NCBI GenBank assembly: GCA_964019155.1 | Contig: OZ025239.1 | Coordinates: 108,679,085 to 108,743,084, forward strand | Direction of reading: 5' to 3' | Length of the DNA: 64,000 bases | Source of the DNA: Osedax fenrisi | Taxonomy: Eukaryota; Annelida; Polychaeta; Sabellida; Siboglinidae | Shown here: piece by piece, positions 36,590 through 49,016 of the stretch | Layout of the letters: every line of letters starts with the position of its first letter | Numbering within the stretch: position 1 is the first letter of the stretch | Translations under genes and position numbers: made by a program | Notes under the pieces: model-generated | What the model saw: only the letters and a program-made list of their open reading frames with translations | What the model was told of the DNA's origin: nothing | Databases searched by the model: none

Positions 36590-39500
36590 AGCAATGTAGC
36601 CTATGATTTCAAAGTGTGGAAGATGTGGGTATGACTATGTTTATGGCTAGAACCAGTATATTGGTAGTGATTATCCTATAAATTACTTATTCAATAATAA
36701 AATAATGTAGTTAACATTTTGTATTTATATCTTATTTTTTTTGATAGCTTGACTTATGTTCTGTTTATAAAGGTGTAAATATGTGAATATAGGTTGTTAG
36801 AAATAAAACCCGTATTTTGAAATCAACTGCTACAGTGTCATTTAGAAATTACAGAAGTGGTCATAATTTCATCAGTTATATCATTCATATGTATATATAA
36901 ATATATATATATATTGTTTTTATTTTATTACTTTCAAAGCTACTCTACGTTAATTCAAACAGATTATAACCAGAGCTATACATATAAATATATATCAAAA
37001 ACTCTAAACTCTAATTAAAGTTTTTATTTTATCTATTTATAGATTTACTTATTAATTTTTATTAAATATATAAGTTTACTTATAATCTTATTTATATTAT
37101 ACATCCATCTATATTACAACATCAATCCTTGATTATCATTTACATGACACCTTCAAGATGAACAAGAGCAGTCAATATACTTTCGCCTTCGAGATAACAA
37201 ATAGTTAGAAAATATTACTACTTTATACTTATGATTATTTCTACTATATATTTCGACTATAGTCGTATATAGATATATTTGCTTAAAATAATAAATCATT
37301 CAACAGCAGTCCATGATATTCAGTGACGTAACACCTTTGATATTAACCCAGAAGATGTGTCCGCCTTCTATGATACCAGCTTAGAGACAATAGAAAATAT
37401 ATTTCCGTAACATTTCTATTTCGAGATAACAATAACGTTAGAAAATATTTATACTTTCAATTATATATTTTATTAAATATAAAATCAATACATCAACAGT
37501 AATCTGTGATTATCAATGACGGGTGCCTTAGAGATGACAACATCAGCCTATGACCTTTCACTTGAGATGAAAATAACGTTAGCAAATATTTATACTTTCA
37601 CTATATATTTTATTAAATAAAAAATCAATACATCAACAGTAATATGTGATAATCAATGACGGGTGCCTTAGAGGTGACAACATCAGTTCATGACCTTTCA
37701 CTTGAGATGATATAATTTTAGCAAATATTTATACTTTCAATTATATATTTGATTAAATATAAACTTAATTCATCAACAGCAGGCCATGATATTTAGTGCT
37801 GTGTCGCCTTCACGATGACAGCAGCGCTACGTAATAATCAATGACATGGTTCCTTAGAGATAACAATAGCAGTATGTGACGCCTTCGTAATGACCATAGA
37901 ATCTAAGTGAAGCCTCATTAGATACCGACTGATAAACGTACCTTCCAGCATTTCCATCATGCATGCTAGTAGCATTATTCCATATGAAATATTATATTAT
38001 AGTGTGTATTTAATAGATCATGGAATAAATATTCCGCCTGAAGGGATGCAATGAGAAAATGTAGTCATGCCAACTTTTATATTGGGACATTATATTGTAA
38101 TTTAATCTTATAAATTACTAATATTGTAGGTAAATATTTTGTATTTAGTTATCATATTTCATTGGCAAGCTTGATGTATGTTTCTTTATAGACATGTATA
38201 TGTAAATATATAAGTGGTTATTGGTTGTTAGAAACGGAACCCGTATTTTGAAATAAACTACTACTATACACTGTCAAAGCGTTATAAGTTATATTGTTAT
38301 AATACATAAAATATATCTTCATCATATAATCTAGCATGTCAGTATCATTTAGTAATTAAAGAAGTGGTCATATGTTTATCAGTTATGATTCATTTGTATA
38401 TATTGTTGTTATGTTATTATCTTAAAAGCCACTCTTATGCTAAAGCAATCAGATTATAATGAGAGCTAATACATATATGTATCAAAATCTATACACAAAC
38501 CTATTACTTTATATTAAATATATAAGTTTACTTATAACCTTATTTATATATATATATTATATATCCATTTAGATGAAAACGGCAACCCGTGATTATCATT
38601 GACATGACGTCTTCAAGATGAACCACGGCAGTCCATATACTTTCACCTTCGAGATAACAACTACGTTAGAAAATATTTATACTATATCAACTATATATTT
38701 ATTATTATATGCTTATTTCGGAATTATTGTTTCCCGGACATTAAAATTTCTCCAAACATCATGGTTCATTATAGCTACTCTCATCTCGCTCGCCGATATA
38801 CCAGTTTCGCACTCCAGATTCCTGATGAAGCTTTCTGGTGGCCTTCCCCGTCTTCTAGTTCCATGAGTAGGTTCCAAAAGAACTAGATCCGAAACAACTT
38901 CATCATCTATACGTAGGCAATGTCCAGTAAACTTTTAGAATCGACGTCTGATCTTTGTAGATATTCTTTCTATAGTCCATACAGTACTTCGTTAGTAACT
39001 TTCTGAGACCAATGTACGTTTAAGTATCATTCATAGAATTCGAGTATATGTGCCATCAAGTTTTTTGAGTAGTGTTTTTGTGAGGATCCAATTCTCACAT
39101 CCGTAAAGCAGAACCGATTAAACTGTGGTGTGTATGAGTCTAAGTTTTAGTTTCCTACTAAAAGTTGATTTTCAGATATTCCTCCTTTGATGACATATTC
39201 TCCAAGCAAGCGCTTTTCTGATTTTCAACTCTTTTGCACTGCTGTCTATCCATGCCCCTTTTGTACTTGAAGTCTTCAACCCTTTTCAGATTTGACCTAT
39301 CTATAGCTTTTATTTCAAACTGTTGATTAGTATTGTAACTCATGTATTTCGTTTTACCTGTATTCATGCTACTCATTTTGCTGATTTTTCGACTCGAGTG
39401 AGCATCTCTCGTGCTTCGTTGATACCTTCACTTACTAATGCAATATCATCTGCGATGTCCATATATATATATATATATTTACTAAAATAAAAATCACTCA

Positions 39501-39785
39501 ATCCACAGCAATCCATGATCCAGTAACGTGTTGCCTTCGAGATGACTACATCAGTCAATGATAATCAATGACTTGGAGCCTTAGAGATGACAATAGCTCT
39601 CTCTGCTACCTTCGTGATTATCATAAATCTCCGTGAAGCCCTCTTAGATATATGCTAGTATCATTATTCCATATGCAATCTTATATTATATTGTGTATTT
39701 AATAGATTGTGGAAAAAATATTCCGTCAGAAGGAATATAATGTGAAAATGTAGTCATGCTGACTTTAACATTGGGACATTATATT
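36590..39785. repeat. satellite-like tandem array with higher-order repeats
   Basis: Large imperfect units (about 1.4-1.7 kb) start near 36590 and 38030, sharing ATTCCG...GTAGTCATGC...GGGACATTATATTGT, ACCCGTATTTTGAAAT and GATTATAA blocks; a third begins at 39690. Within them a unit of about 140 bp repeats at 37435, 37575 and 37700 (ATCAACAGTAATCTGTGATT, GCCTTAGAGATGACAACATC, ACTTGAGATGA, GCAAATATTTATACTTTCA). No coding potential. An RTE fragment interrupts one unit at 38716-39460. Confidence 0.8.
38716..39460 (-). pseudogene. RTE-like LINE fragment, end of polymerase
   Basis: Minus strand: DIADDIALVSEGINEAREML (motif C), TGKTKYMSYNTNQQFEIKAI, NLKRVEDFKY, later NEVLYGLWKE, and GEGHQKASS-type and RRARWDESSYNEPW frames with stops. 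In the correct frames the C-terminal part reads GHCLRIDDEVVSDLVLLEP, RRRGRPPESFI and MNHDVWRNF. Homologous to the end of the element at 53364-56545. Several frameshifts. Confidence 0.8.
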
Positions 39786-40221
39786 GTCAGTCGACGCTGA
39801 TTGCGTTCAGATGTGTTTAACGTTGCTCAGCTATGCTGGATGCCATTATTATTATCATTATAATTATTATTACATTATTTATCACTTAGCATATAATTAG
39901 AAGGGTTTTTTTAATCCGTTTTAGTAAGTATTTAAGTAGTGTAATTTTTTTCCCCAAATAAAGTGTAAAACCATTTTTAGAGTTGTTCTCCTCATTTAGC
40001 CTAAATGTATACATTTCTAAATAATTTAACAATATATCATCATATAATATCCTAATAACTGCCTTATATAACAGCCAATTTACAGCTTCATAATATCTAC
40101 ATATAATATCCTAATCAGTAATAATTTGTAATAATATTTGTATTAAATTATATAAATTAATTTTCTAATAACTATTAAATTTGTAAAATTATTTTCAATT
40201 ATTCTTTAATTATATAAAGAT

Positions 40222-40385
40222 TACAAACCCTATCGCAAAATTACAGATTTGTAACCTCGCAATTGTAACAGGGTTACAAACTATATCGCAAAATTAAAGA
40301 TTTGTAACCTCGCATTGTAACAGGGTTTGTACAAACACTATCGCAAAATTACCGATATTTTACTTCGCAGAATAACTATTACCGA
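40222..40385. repeat. three tandem units of about 52 bp
   Basis: Each contains ACAAAC-TATCGCAAAATTA, GATTTGTAACCTCGCA and TGTAACAGGG; the third has diverged. No function apparent. Confidence 0.8.
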
Positions 40386-41379
40386 AACACCACAAAATCA
40401 CAGTTTCATTTCTGTCGAAAAATATCTGTTACCGTAACGTTAGATATTTGCAATTTGGTTTCTTGGGTGGTAATTATTAATAAATGAGAACTATTAAACT
40501 AAGGATATTTAAACTTTAGAATTTACATAAATATATTTTTAAATATATAAAAAAAAACCGTAAAATAAAATATTATTTTTTTAAAACCTTTTAACTGTTT
40601 TTAAAACCTTTAACTTATGTGTATTTTTAATATTTTATTTTTTAATTTAAATTTTCTTGAGGTCTATATAATTAATCTGAAATTGTAAGTGATTATTTTT
40701 GTGTATTGTATTATTATTGTATATTAAGTGTAGTTGTAGTTGTATAGCTTTGTGTTATATTTTTTACGTTTTGTTTAATTACCTAATTATTTTGTTTTAA
40801 TTTTGATTATATTTTAATTATTTTATTTATTTATCTTATCTCAAATGTTATTTACATGATGAATGGCATTATGGGGAGTTTTTAAAAAATATTTATATTG
40901 TTTAACAATTTAAAAAAGTAATCTATATGAATATACATTTATAGTAACATTTTAACTATTTTATATTGTATTTTTTTTGGTGACGGAGTGGCTGATGTTT
41001 TTGTAATTATGTGGTATGGTACGTGTCGGGGAAAGGTATATACTTTTACCGAGAGGAAAGTATTGCCAGTGTTCTTATTATTGGCACAAATAGGATCCCA
41101 TCGGCATTGGACCTGACGAACCCATACCCATGAAATTGATACACCATATTTCCTCATTAGTTTAAATTACTGTTGGCTACTCTGGTTATAATTTTAATGA
41201 TTAAATATATCGTATTTTTATAAGTGTATTATTCTAATAGATTACTAAATAATTAAATTTTATTTATAATTTGTTTTTTAACATATATTTTTGTATATAT
41301 TTTGTGTATATATTTTATATACATATATATTTCTTTTACTAACTTTAACTCTTAATATTTTATTTATTTTTATTTTAAT
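40386..41379. other. no gene recognised
   Basis: AT-rich sequence. 40975-41160 is less AT-rich and open on the minus strand for about 70 codons, but the peptide has no recognisable motif and no splice or start context, so I do not call it. Confidence 0.5.
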
Positions 41380-41510
41380 TTTACTATAATTTTCTCCTCA
41401 TAATTGTCCTATAGGAAAGTGAAATAGGTAAACGACTAGATAAGCATAGTGCTTCTTCGTTTACCGTGGTCATACCTAAATTCTGATTATTATTATTATT
41501 ATTATTATAT
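41380..41510 (+). repeat. putative SINE/LINE 3' tail with (ATT)n
   Basis: CTCCTCATAATTGTCCTATA, GTAAACGACTAGATAAGCAT and GTTTACC precede a run of ATT repeats (41490-41507). The GTAAACGACT block is shared with the SINE at 12880-13090, and non-LTR elements often end in such trinucleotide tails. Confidence 0.4.
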
Positions 41511-41599
41511 AATATTATATATTACTTATTTTATTTATTATAAAAATAAATTGTATCATTTTCGTTAGTAAAAATGTATCTTTAACATAACTGCATAGG

Positions 41600-41672
41600 T
41601 GACTCATTTGGCTGAGGTGCTAGACACACAACCGGTAGGACGAGAGTTCTAGCCTTGTCTGGTCCATTAAAA
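41600..41672 (+). mobile_element. degenerate tRNA-like SINE head
   Basis: A near-consensus A box (TGGCTGAGGTGC, 41609-41620) and a partly matching B box (AGTTCTAGCCT, 41645-41655) lie 36 bp apart, shorter than in a tRNA. Arms do not fold into a cloverleaf. Probably a decayed tRNA-derived repeat. Confidence 0.4.
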
Positions 41673-41959
41673 TAGGTCTTAAAATAATATTCAGAAGTAA
41701 TCTTATATAATTGAGTATAAATAAATTATCGGCTCTCGTTAAAATAACACAGTTAAACAAATACGATTCATACGAAGATATTATAGGAATCGGATTAACA
41801 TTGCAAAACAGATAACCTATAAAGTGTGTTTAGAAAACGGTTTATAAAAATATTCCCACTACTATATTGCAGGAATTGCATTATTATAGATTCAAAAACT
41901 AATTATTAAGAATCGGTTTAAGTTATTGATATAAGTATTATCTAAGTAGGCCACCATTA

Positions 41960-42800
41960 GTAGCCTACCATTAGTAATTTCTAAAGAAAAAACAGGATTT
42001 CGATCAGGTAAAGTACAAGCGAACAGATATTTAACTTAAGAGTCATCTCAGAGAAATATTATCAGCATAGTAAACCATTATATCAATTTTTCATTGATTT
42101 AAAAAAAGCGTTTGATAGAATATGGCACAACGCGCTATGGTCGTCAATGAAAATATTTAACATCAATTTAAAACTAATATTATCTATACAATAAAGCAGA
42201 AAGTGTAGTTTACTTTGACGGGAAAATTGGAGAATTGTTCAGGACAACAACTGGAGTTAGGCAAAGCTGCCTACTTTCACCCACACTATTAAATATTTTG
42301 CTTAAACAAATAATTAACGATGCTTCAGATAATCATGTAGGTTCAGTAAATATTGGTGGTAAAATAATCACAAATCTAAGATTCGCAGATGACATCGATG
42401 GGATAGCAGGTGGTGAATCTGAATTAGCCAATCTCATGTGCACATGGAATGGAAATAAACTCTACAAAAACACAAATAATGGCAAATTCTTACTGTAGTT
42501 TCACATCAGAAAGAAACATAAATAACGAGCCACTAAAAGTAGTTGACAGTTTTACATACTTAGGGGCAATCATCTACGATAAAGGTTCAAAGGCTGAAAT
42601 ATTAGCTAGAACCGGACAGACGATTGCAGCTATTTCTAGACTAAATGTTATATGGTACAATAAAACACTAAAACTGAAACTGAAAATCCGATTACTGCAG
42701 TCACTTGTCAACTCAATTTTCTTATATGCGTTTAATACATGGCCAATAACGAAGGAACTGCAAAGAAAAATAACAACATTTGAAATGCGGTGCTGAATAA
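41960..42800 (+). pseudogene. LINE reverse transcriptase fragment, third family
   Basis: KTGFRSGK at about 41990, then QFFIDLKKAFDRIWHNALW (motif A), TTGVRQSCLLSPTLLNILL (motif B, GC replaced by SC), ITNLRFADDIDGIAGGESEL (motif C), VVDSFTYLGAIIYDKGSKAE and LVNSIFLYAFNTWPITKELQ. This matches endonuclease-polymerase proteins common in invertebrates but is distinct from the other LINEs here. At least two frameshifts and no endonuclease, so it is a dead fragment. Confidence 0.88.
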
Positions 42801-43004
42801 TATACTGAATTTAATGTAATCCTATGTATTTTTCTAAATTATCATAATCTCATTCATGTGACACATTGAAATACAATATTAATCATAATTATATAGATAA
42901 TACAATTGGAAATCATATTGATCTAATTGCTCAATATTGAATATATAGCAGTTGAATATTTATTAAATATTTTATGAAATATTAAAATATTATAATTTCA
43001 AATA

Positions 43005-43040
43005 AACCGATTCCTATAATAATAGTTTAGGAATCGGTTT
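43005..43040. repeat. inverted repeat AAACCGATTCCTA
   Basis: Perfect 13-bp arms around a loop of about ten bases. The same motif occurs in either orientation near 41786, 41911, 43083 and 43127, on both sides of the LINE fragment at 41960-42800. Confidence 0.8.
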
Positions 43041-44154
43041 CAAATAAACTAATTCCTAAAATTGAATTTTATGAATCAATTTAAACCGATTCTCATTAAG
43101 ACTCTCAGGAAACGATAAAAATGCAAATAGGAATCGAATTGTTTGGATTCTAACCTAATAAATACATTGTTGTATATATTCGCTATATTCGAAACTATAA
43201 CCCATATAAAAAAGTATGAAAATATGTTCATAGTATACAATTATTGTTGTATTATAAGTTATAATTTATTACCAACAAATATTTGTTACGTACAATAAAA
43301 ATGTAAACTAAAATCGTCCATGAATACATTTAAGTACTATTTAAGTATATCTAAATACTGTATTAAATATTACCAGAAATTATTATAAATCAGTTTATTC
43401 TTTATATTTTAATACAAATAAATTTGTTTTTGATAAATATTTACAAAGTTATAACGATATACCTGATGTTATATTTGTCCCTAATATTGTTACACCCTTG
43501 CTGCATTTATATGGACACATTTTAACCAATCAGCGATCCATTTATAAATAATGGTCCCCGTAATAGCTAAGGTACTAATATACAAATAATTCCGTGTAGT
43601 GTCGATTACATTTCAATTCAAATAAAATTACGCAATATATGATCATCATTATTTCATGTTGAATACAATTTAATAATAATATTTAATATATTAATTAATT
43701 ATATTAATATATTTAATTTACAATTATTTAATGCGGTAATTATAGCAATACTATCGTTTAATATATTATTATAATTATGTAAAATATACTAATAATTATA
43801 TTATTTAATATATTAATTATCTAAATTCGTAAACGTCTATCATTTTATTGAGTCAATGAACCATTATATTATGATTATTATTAAAAAATATATTTATAAA
43901 TAAATTTACAAAAATGTTTACAAATATAATTATAAATATTTTTACAAAAATATTTACAAATATAATTACATATTTATTTTATTTTAAGTTTAATATAACG
44001 ATTTATTATTTGCAACATAATAAAAATTATTAATATTTCAAGATAAATTATAAAAAATATGTATCTTAAATAAGTATATTAATCCTATATTGTTGATATT
44101 CCTACTATTTTCTATTATAGAAAAATATTCAAATTTACTCATATATTGTTCTAG

Positions 44155-44213
<59 letters not shown>

Positions 44214-44378
44214 TATCTTAAATTCTTATTATATTTATGACAATTTTAATTTCTTAGTATCTTATTTTTAATATATTATTATAATATTTTTATTTAGTAT
44301 CATTGGTTGTAGTGTTTTAAAAGTGCTTCTAAATATTTGTATCGATAAATATTTATATTATTATTCGTATTTATACAC

Positions 44379-44600
44379 ATTTGTAATATTTATAACAATT
44401 ATTTATTCATTATTATATTATGTTTATGTTGAAATATGAATGTGTTTAATTAATAATGATTATAATTTACTAAGGCCATAGTAATTAATATTTGTAATAT
44501 TTATAACAATTATTTATTCATTATTATATTATGTTTATGTTGAAATATGAATGTGTTTAATTAATAATGATTATAATTTACTAAGGCCATAGTAATTAAT
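44379..44600. repeat. 111-bp exact tandem duplication
   Basis: 44379-44489 and 44490-44600 are identical as far as I can read. Block C has a single diverged copy near 62465-62580, so the duplication is recent and specific to block A. Confidence 0.95.
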
Positions 44601-44985
44601 TATATACATAAATAATACACAAAATTATACTCATATATGAAGGATTTTATTATGAATTTATTTGAATTATAAAAATAAATATATTAAAATAAATTATTGT
44701 ATCAGTCATTAGAATCCGAATATAAAAATAATATTGTGATAATAGAAATAACACGTCAATAATATTTCAAATCTATATTTCATCACAATTTTTTATCAAC
44801 GTAAATAAAAAATATATAATACACAATTAAATATATATTATATTATATATAAAATATTATGTAAAACACAATAATATAATAATATTTCACATCGATATCC
44901 TAATAGCGTGTTAACTAGATCTAATCACGTGATAATGTATGTATCCTCTATAACTTAATGATTATCTATGTATGATGGTTATCGT

Positions 44986-45941
44986 TTATTTGCATTGTTC
45001 TCCTTGTCTGTGTGAATAATAGGTATATTGATTACATTATTACTTATTATGATTATTACACATTATAGTAATATGTACTACTTATTAATTATAATTATGT
45101 ATTATATAATATAATTATTTTCGATCTTCATCAATAAAATGAATTAATAATTTAATGAATAATTAATGAATAAATTAATGAATAAAATGGAGTTTAATAA
45201 ATTTATTATTTTTATATTTTAATGTATATATGTTAATAATAAATAATAAGCATATATAAGTGTTGTTAACATTATATAATATATTATAGGTATATGTATT
45301 ATATATTATATGTATAGTATATGTATTATATTATAGGTATATATAAAATATACCTATAGGTATATGTTATATACAAGTGTATGGTTTTGTACTGACCCTA
45401 GATGATGGAGAATACAGGTCATTCCTTTAAGTGTACAGGTGTTACAAGATAAACAATCCTCTCCTAGACTAACAGTAGGTATATCTTTACCGACGGGTAC
45501 TTTCTTAATGTACTCGTACAAAGATATGGTACAAGAATCTTCCATAGTACCGGTTGTATCTGTATAGGGAGGACGAGGAGAGATTTAGTGATTTTAATTA
45601 GGAATCGTTGAATGCATTATTAGTATTATTGATGAATACATTTATTAAATAATTACATAATAAACTATTTATGATAATATAGTAATATACATAGGTATAT
45701 ATATACACACAATATACCCATTAATTACACCACAACTATTATGATAATAGTGATACAAACCGTTATAAGTGACTTTATAGGGAATGACGTACATCACGTC
45801 TCCGACATCCGTGCCCGAGTCATCTGATGTAGTGGAGACTGCAGGCATAGCCTCGCTTCTTTGCCATAGCACAACCGATACCAGTAGACATAGCACCCAT
45901 GTAGACATCAGACGGGTGGGCGTGGTTAAGCTAGCGGACAT
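44986..45941 (-). CDS. small secreted cysteine-rich protein, copy A
   Basis: Function unknown. Three exons: 45761-45941, 45397-45559 and 44986-45007, giving 121 residues. A signal peptide is visible at the start (hydrophobic core WVLCLLVSVVLW, likely cut after QRSEA). The mature protein has an N-terminal polar stretch, then CTISLYEYIKKV, a CLSCNTC cluster, GMTC and a C-terminal GQGEQCK: six cysteines. Donors are gtttgt and gtcagt; acceptors are atacag and cacacag. The 22-base last exon is inferred from conservation of its acceptor, phase and TAA in all three copies. Reading straight through exon 2 would instead give an unrelated tail. A TATA-like box lies about 90 bp upstream. Extracellular role inferred only from the signal peptide. 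Confidence 0.82.
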
Positions 45942-46029
45942 GTTATGTAATAGTTACGTAGCGGTGTTGTTGTTGTTGTTGTTTGTGCACGGTATCCGGG
46001 AGTTATGATTTGTATACTCGAGCCATAGC

Positions 46030-46039
46030 CCTTAAATAG
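46030..46039 (-). promoter_or_regulatory. TATA-like box of copy A
   Basis: CTATTTAAGG on the minus strand, 89 bp before the ATG, inside a block of about 190 bp conserved in all three copies. A (GTT)n tract at 45964-45982 is the 5' UTR CAA repeat read from the other strand. Confidence 0.65.
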
Positions 46040-46313
46040 CTGCTTTACGATTTGTAATCACCTTGTGATGTGTGTATAACTTAATCTGTCAGAGATCATC
46101 AATGATGATGTCATATATGACCTATGGGAGATTACGTAACTTATTAGAAATAAAGAATGTGTGCATTATGTATTATTTCATATATATAATGATATTTGTA
46201 TTTGTAACTTCAGTTTAGTATATTTATTATATCGCCTCGAATATTATATTTAAGTACGGTATTTAATATAAAATAGCTAAACATGCCATTGTTATAGAGT
46301 TTTTATGCTCGTA

Positions 46314-46492
46314 AATAACGGCAATGTAAATAGCAGTTATATTAATACACTGATAACAATTAAATTTACAACTAAATGTAAAACTAATATAACATTACTT
46401 GAGTTTAATAATATAATGCAACAAAGAATAACTAAAATTTTACCTATATTCTTTAAGAAAATATTCTCAATATATATTACAATTTATTATTA
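46314..46492 (+). repeat. dispersed repeat, also at 52673-52880
   Basis: Shares GTAAATA-CAGTTATATTAATACACT and TACCTATATTCTTTAAGAAA with 52673-52880, the block immediately upstream of the 52884-53172 repeat. The small open frame across it is not a gene. Confidence 0.75.
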
Positions 46493-47050
46493 GATGTACA
46501 CATAATAACACTATTAAATATTATAATAATAGAATAACCATATATACATTTATTTGAAATTATATATATATATATATATATATAATAAATAAATAATAAT
46601 AAATCAGATTTGGCAATTGCCTGAGTGAAGGAAGAAGCAGCTTATCGAGTCGTTCACACATTTATGATTTATATATATATATATATATGTATATAAACGT
46701 ATTCCATATCAGAAATAGTTTCACGACCCTAATAAATAGTACAACGTTATATAAATATTGTGTTATAATATTCTAAATATATTTATTTTCTGTATATTTA
46801 TAGTTTACAGTAGTTTTCCGGTAGGCAATACATTAAATATAATTTATTACATTTTAATATTATAATTGTTAACGTTTTGTTCCTAAAAATGCTTCTAATC
46901 GTTTTATTTTAATAATTATTAAATAGTTTTTATATGTATATTTTTATATACGGTTTACGATATATGGAGATAGTATATGTTAGCTGGTTAATCCTGTGTC
47001 ATCGACATTCTCTTTTCTATCTGCATTTACCTTTTACCATAAAGATTACC
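46493..47050. other. no gene recognised
   Basis: AT-rich with (TA)n tracts at 46560-46585 and 46668-46690. The patch at 46605-46655 is less AT-rich but shows no frame or motif. Confidence 0.6.
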
Positions 47051-47468
47051 TTCGTTATGTATCTGTTTAAATATCGTTTATTTTAATAAAATATCATATA
47101 ACAATATATTATATTTATTATATACCTACACATTTAATTAAGCTCATATAATGTACCTATAATTATGTAATTATTTTATTTTAAAACCAATTAAGAGATC
47201 TATGGACAATAGTAAGTATTATATGTAATCAACTAGAATTATGAATCTTAATTTATTTATTTGACTATATTATTAACTGTAACCTGGGTAATGGAGTCTA
47301 CTAAAATGATTGGAATACTTATTTATATTAGGCTACATATCTATATACCCTACACAGCTACCAGTTCAGGATAAGGTCACATAATTTATCTAAATATAAT
47401 AACCCAAGTAAATATACTAGAGAAATGTTTATAATCAGATATGTATTATTGTTTTAATAAATACAAGC
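47051..47468 (+). repeat. 0.42-kb direct repeat, first copy
   Basis: From TTCGTTATGTATCTGTT to TTTTAATAAATACAAG; the second copy is at 47887-48299, over 85% identical by eye. The two flank a LINE 3' fragment, an arrangement like a retro-element with terminal repeats, but no TG...CA ends or primer site are visible. Confidence 0.85.
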
Positions 47469-47880
47469 TCTTAAAAATAAATGTAATACATAATTATGAT
47501 AATACAGTCACAAATATAATTAATAATAGATCAGTTAATATATGGAATTAATTAAATAATGATATAATAAAATCTGAATCTGTTTCATTTTTTTTAAATA
47601 AAATAAACAAATTCTATTTTGTCAAACAACTTTATTTTAACAGAAATTTATAATTTTATTTTTATTTTTGTTTCATTTTGTATCTTTGTTATTGTATTAT
47701 CTCTTCCGTTTATTTTTCTTTATAGAATATTTGGGTTTTAAATATATTTTTCTAATCTATAATCATATAAAATTAATAATTCAATAGATTACAGATTTTA
47801 AAGTAATATATTTTGATAAGTAGTACATTACTTGTTTGTTATATTCTATAATTTGAATATAATTCTATAATACCATAACG
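47469..47880 (+). pseudogene. AT-rich LINE 3' end fragment
   Basis: Matches, on the plus strand, the reverse complement of 51480-51900 and 33700-34070. NRSVNIWN-type codons and a 3' UTR with TTGTATCTTTGTTATTGTAT are recognisable. Lies exactly between the two direct repeats. Confidence 0.75.
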
Positions 47881-47886
47881 TTTACA

Positions 47887-48299
47887 TTCGTTATGTATCT
47901 GTTAACATATTGTATATTTTAATAAAATATCATATAACAATATATTTTATTTATTATATACCTACACATTTAATTAAGCTCATATAATTTACTTATAATT
48001 ATGTATTAATTTTATTTTAAAACCAATTAAGAGATATATGGATAATAGTAAGTATGATATGTAATCGAAGAGAATTATGAATATTAATTTATTTATTTGA
48101 CTATATTATTAACTCGGCTAATGGAGTCTACTAAAATGAATTGGAATACTTATTTATATTAGGCTACATATCTACATACCCTGCATAGCTACCAGTTCAG
48201 AATAAGGTCACATAAGTTATCTACATTTAATAACCAAAGTGAATATACTAGAGAAATGCTGGTAATCATATATGTATTATTGTTTTAATAAATACAAGA
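47887..48299 (+). repeat. 0.42-kb direct repeat, second copy
   Basis: Second copy of 47051-47468, same orientation, with small indels such as loss of GTAACCTGG. Confidence 0.85.
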
Positions 48300-48824
48300 A
48301 CATTATTCGCAAAATATAATTAAAATCAAAACACAATCTCAAATATATATATATATATGTAATATATTATAATTTATTGCTTTATAAGTGACTTAGGTAG
48401 TGTTTAAATAAATTACAAATATTTAAGAGATAGGCCTACATCTGATAATAATTCGAAATAGAATGTTATGGTTGGGATGCCCCTGCCTTGTTTAATTCCA
48501 TTCCCATGATATTACTCCGCATTAGGAGTCATTACATATTCAAGAAGAAGTTACGACTTTTTTTGTTACACATTTAATTTAATTTGTTATATATTTTCAA
48601 CACTAGTTATATTTTACAATATACGAGTTTTTTAAATTTATTACTTGCATACTTTTTACTTATTACAAATCTACTTGAATATATAATTCAGGGTTCTATA
48701 ATTAATAAACCAAATTGATATTACAAATACAAGTGTTGTTAAATGAAATAATTATTTATGATGATTTATCTGTAACATTTATATCGTGCTTATACGCGCA
48801 TGCTTTATTTCTAATAAGTTACGA
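48300..48824. other. no gene recognised
   Basis: A TA tract at 48340-48358 and a less AT-rich patch at 48470-48550 without motifs. Confidence 0.6.
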
Positions 48825-48918
48825 AATGTCCCATAGGTGGGCTATGACATCATATCTGATGATCTCTGACAGATGAAGTTATACACACATCACGAGGTGA
48901 TTACAAATCGTAAATCAG

Positions 48919-48928
48919 CTATTTAAGG
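48919..48928 (+). promoter_or_regulatory. TATA-like box of copy B
   Basis: CTATTTAAGG 89 bp before the ATG, the same distance as in copy A. The leader carries a CAA repeat at 48975-48993. The block from GATCTCTGACAG to the ATG is nearly identical among copies A and B, and most of it in copy C. Confidence 0.65.
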
Positions 48929-49016
48929 GCTGGGGCTCGAGTATACAAATCATAACTCCCTGATACCGTGCACAAACAACAACAACAACAACACCGCTAC
49001 ATAACTATTACATAAC

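Larger units (their letters stand above)
43205..46140 (-). repeat. segmental duplication block A (secreted cysteine-rich gene and 3' flank)
   Basis: Aligns with block C (57890-63900) over the gene and nearly 2 kb of its 3' flank, from GATCCATTTATAAATAATGG-type sequence near 43530 to the promoter. The promoter, gene and 3' UTR also align inverted with block B (48825-51060). At 43771-43780 it holds the uninterrupted form of the site where block C carries a LINE. Confidence 0.9.

Noticed and set aside
40939..41157. Seventy-two-codon minus-strand gene
   Set aside because: No motif, no neighbours, and flanks look like repeat remnants.
47051..48299. LTR retrotransposon
   Set aside because: Direct repeats lack TG...CA ends and a primer-binding site, and the inside is a LINE 3' fragment.
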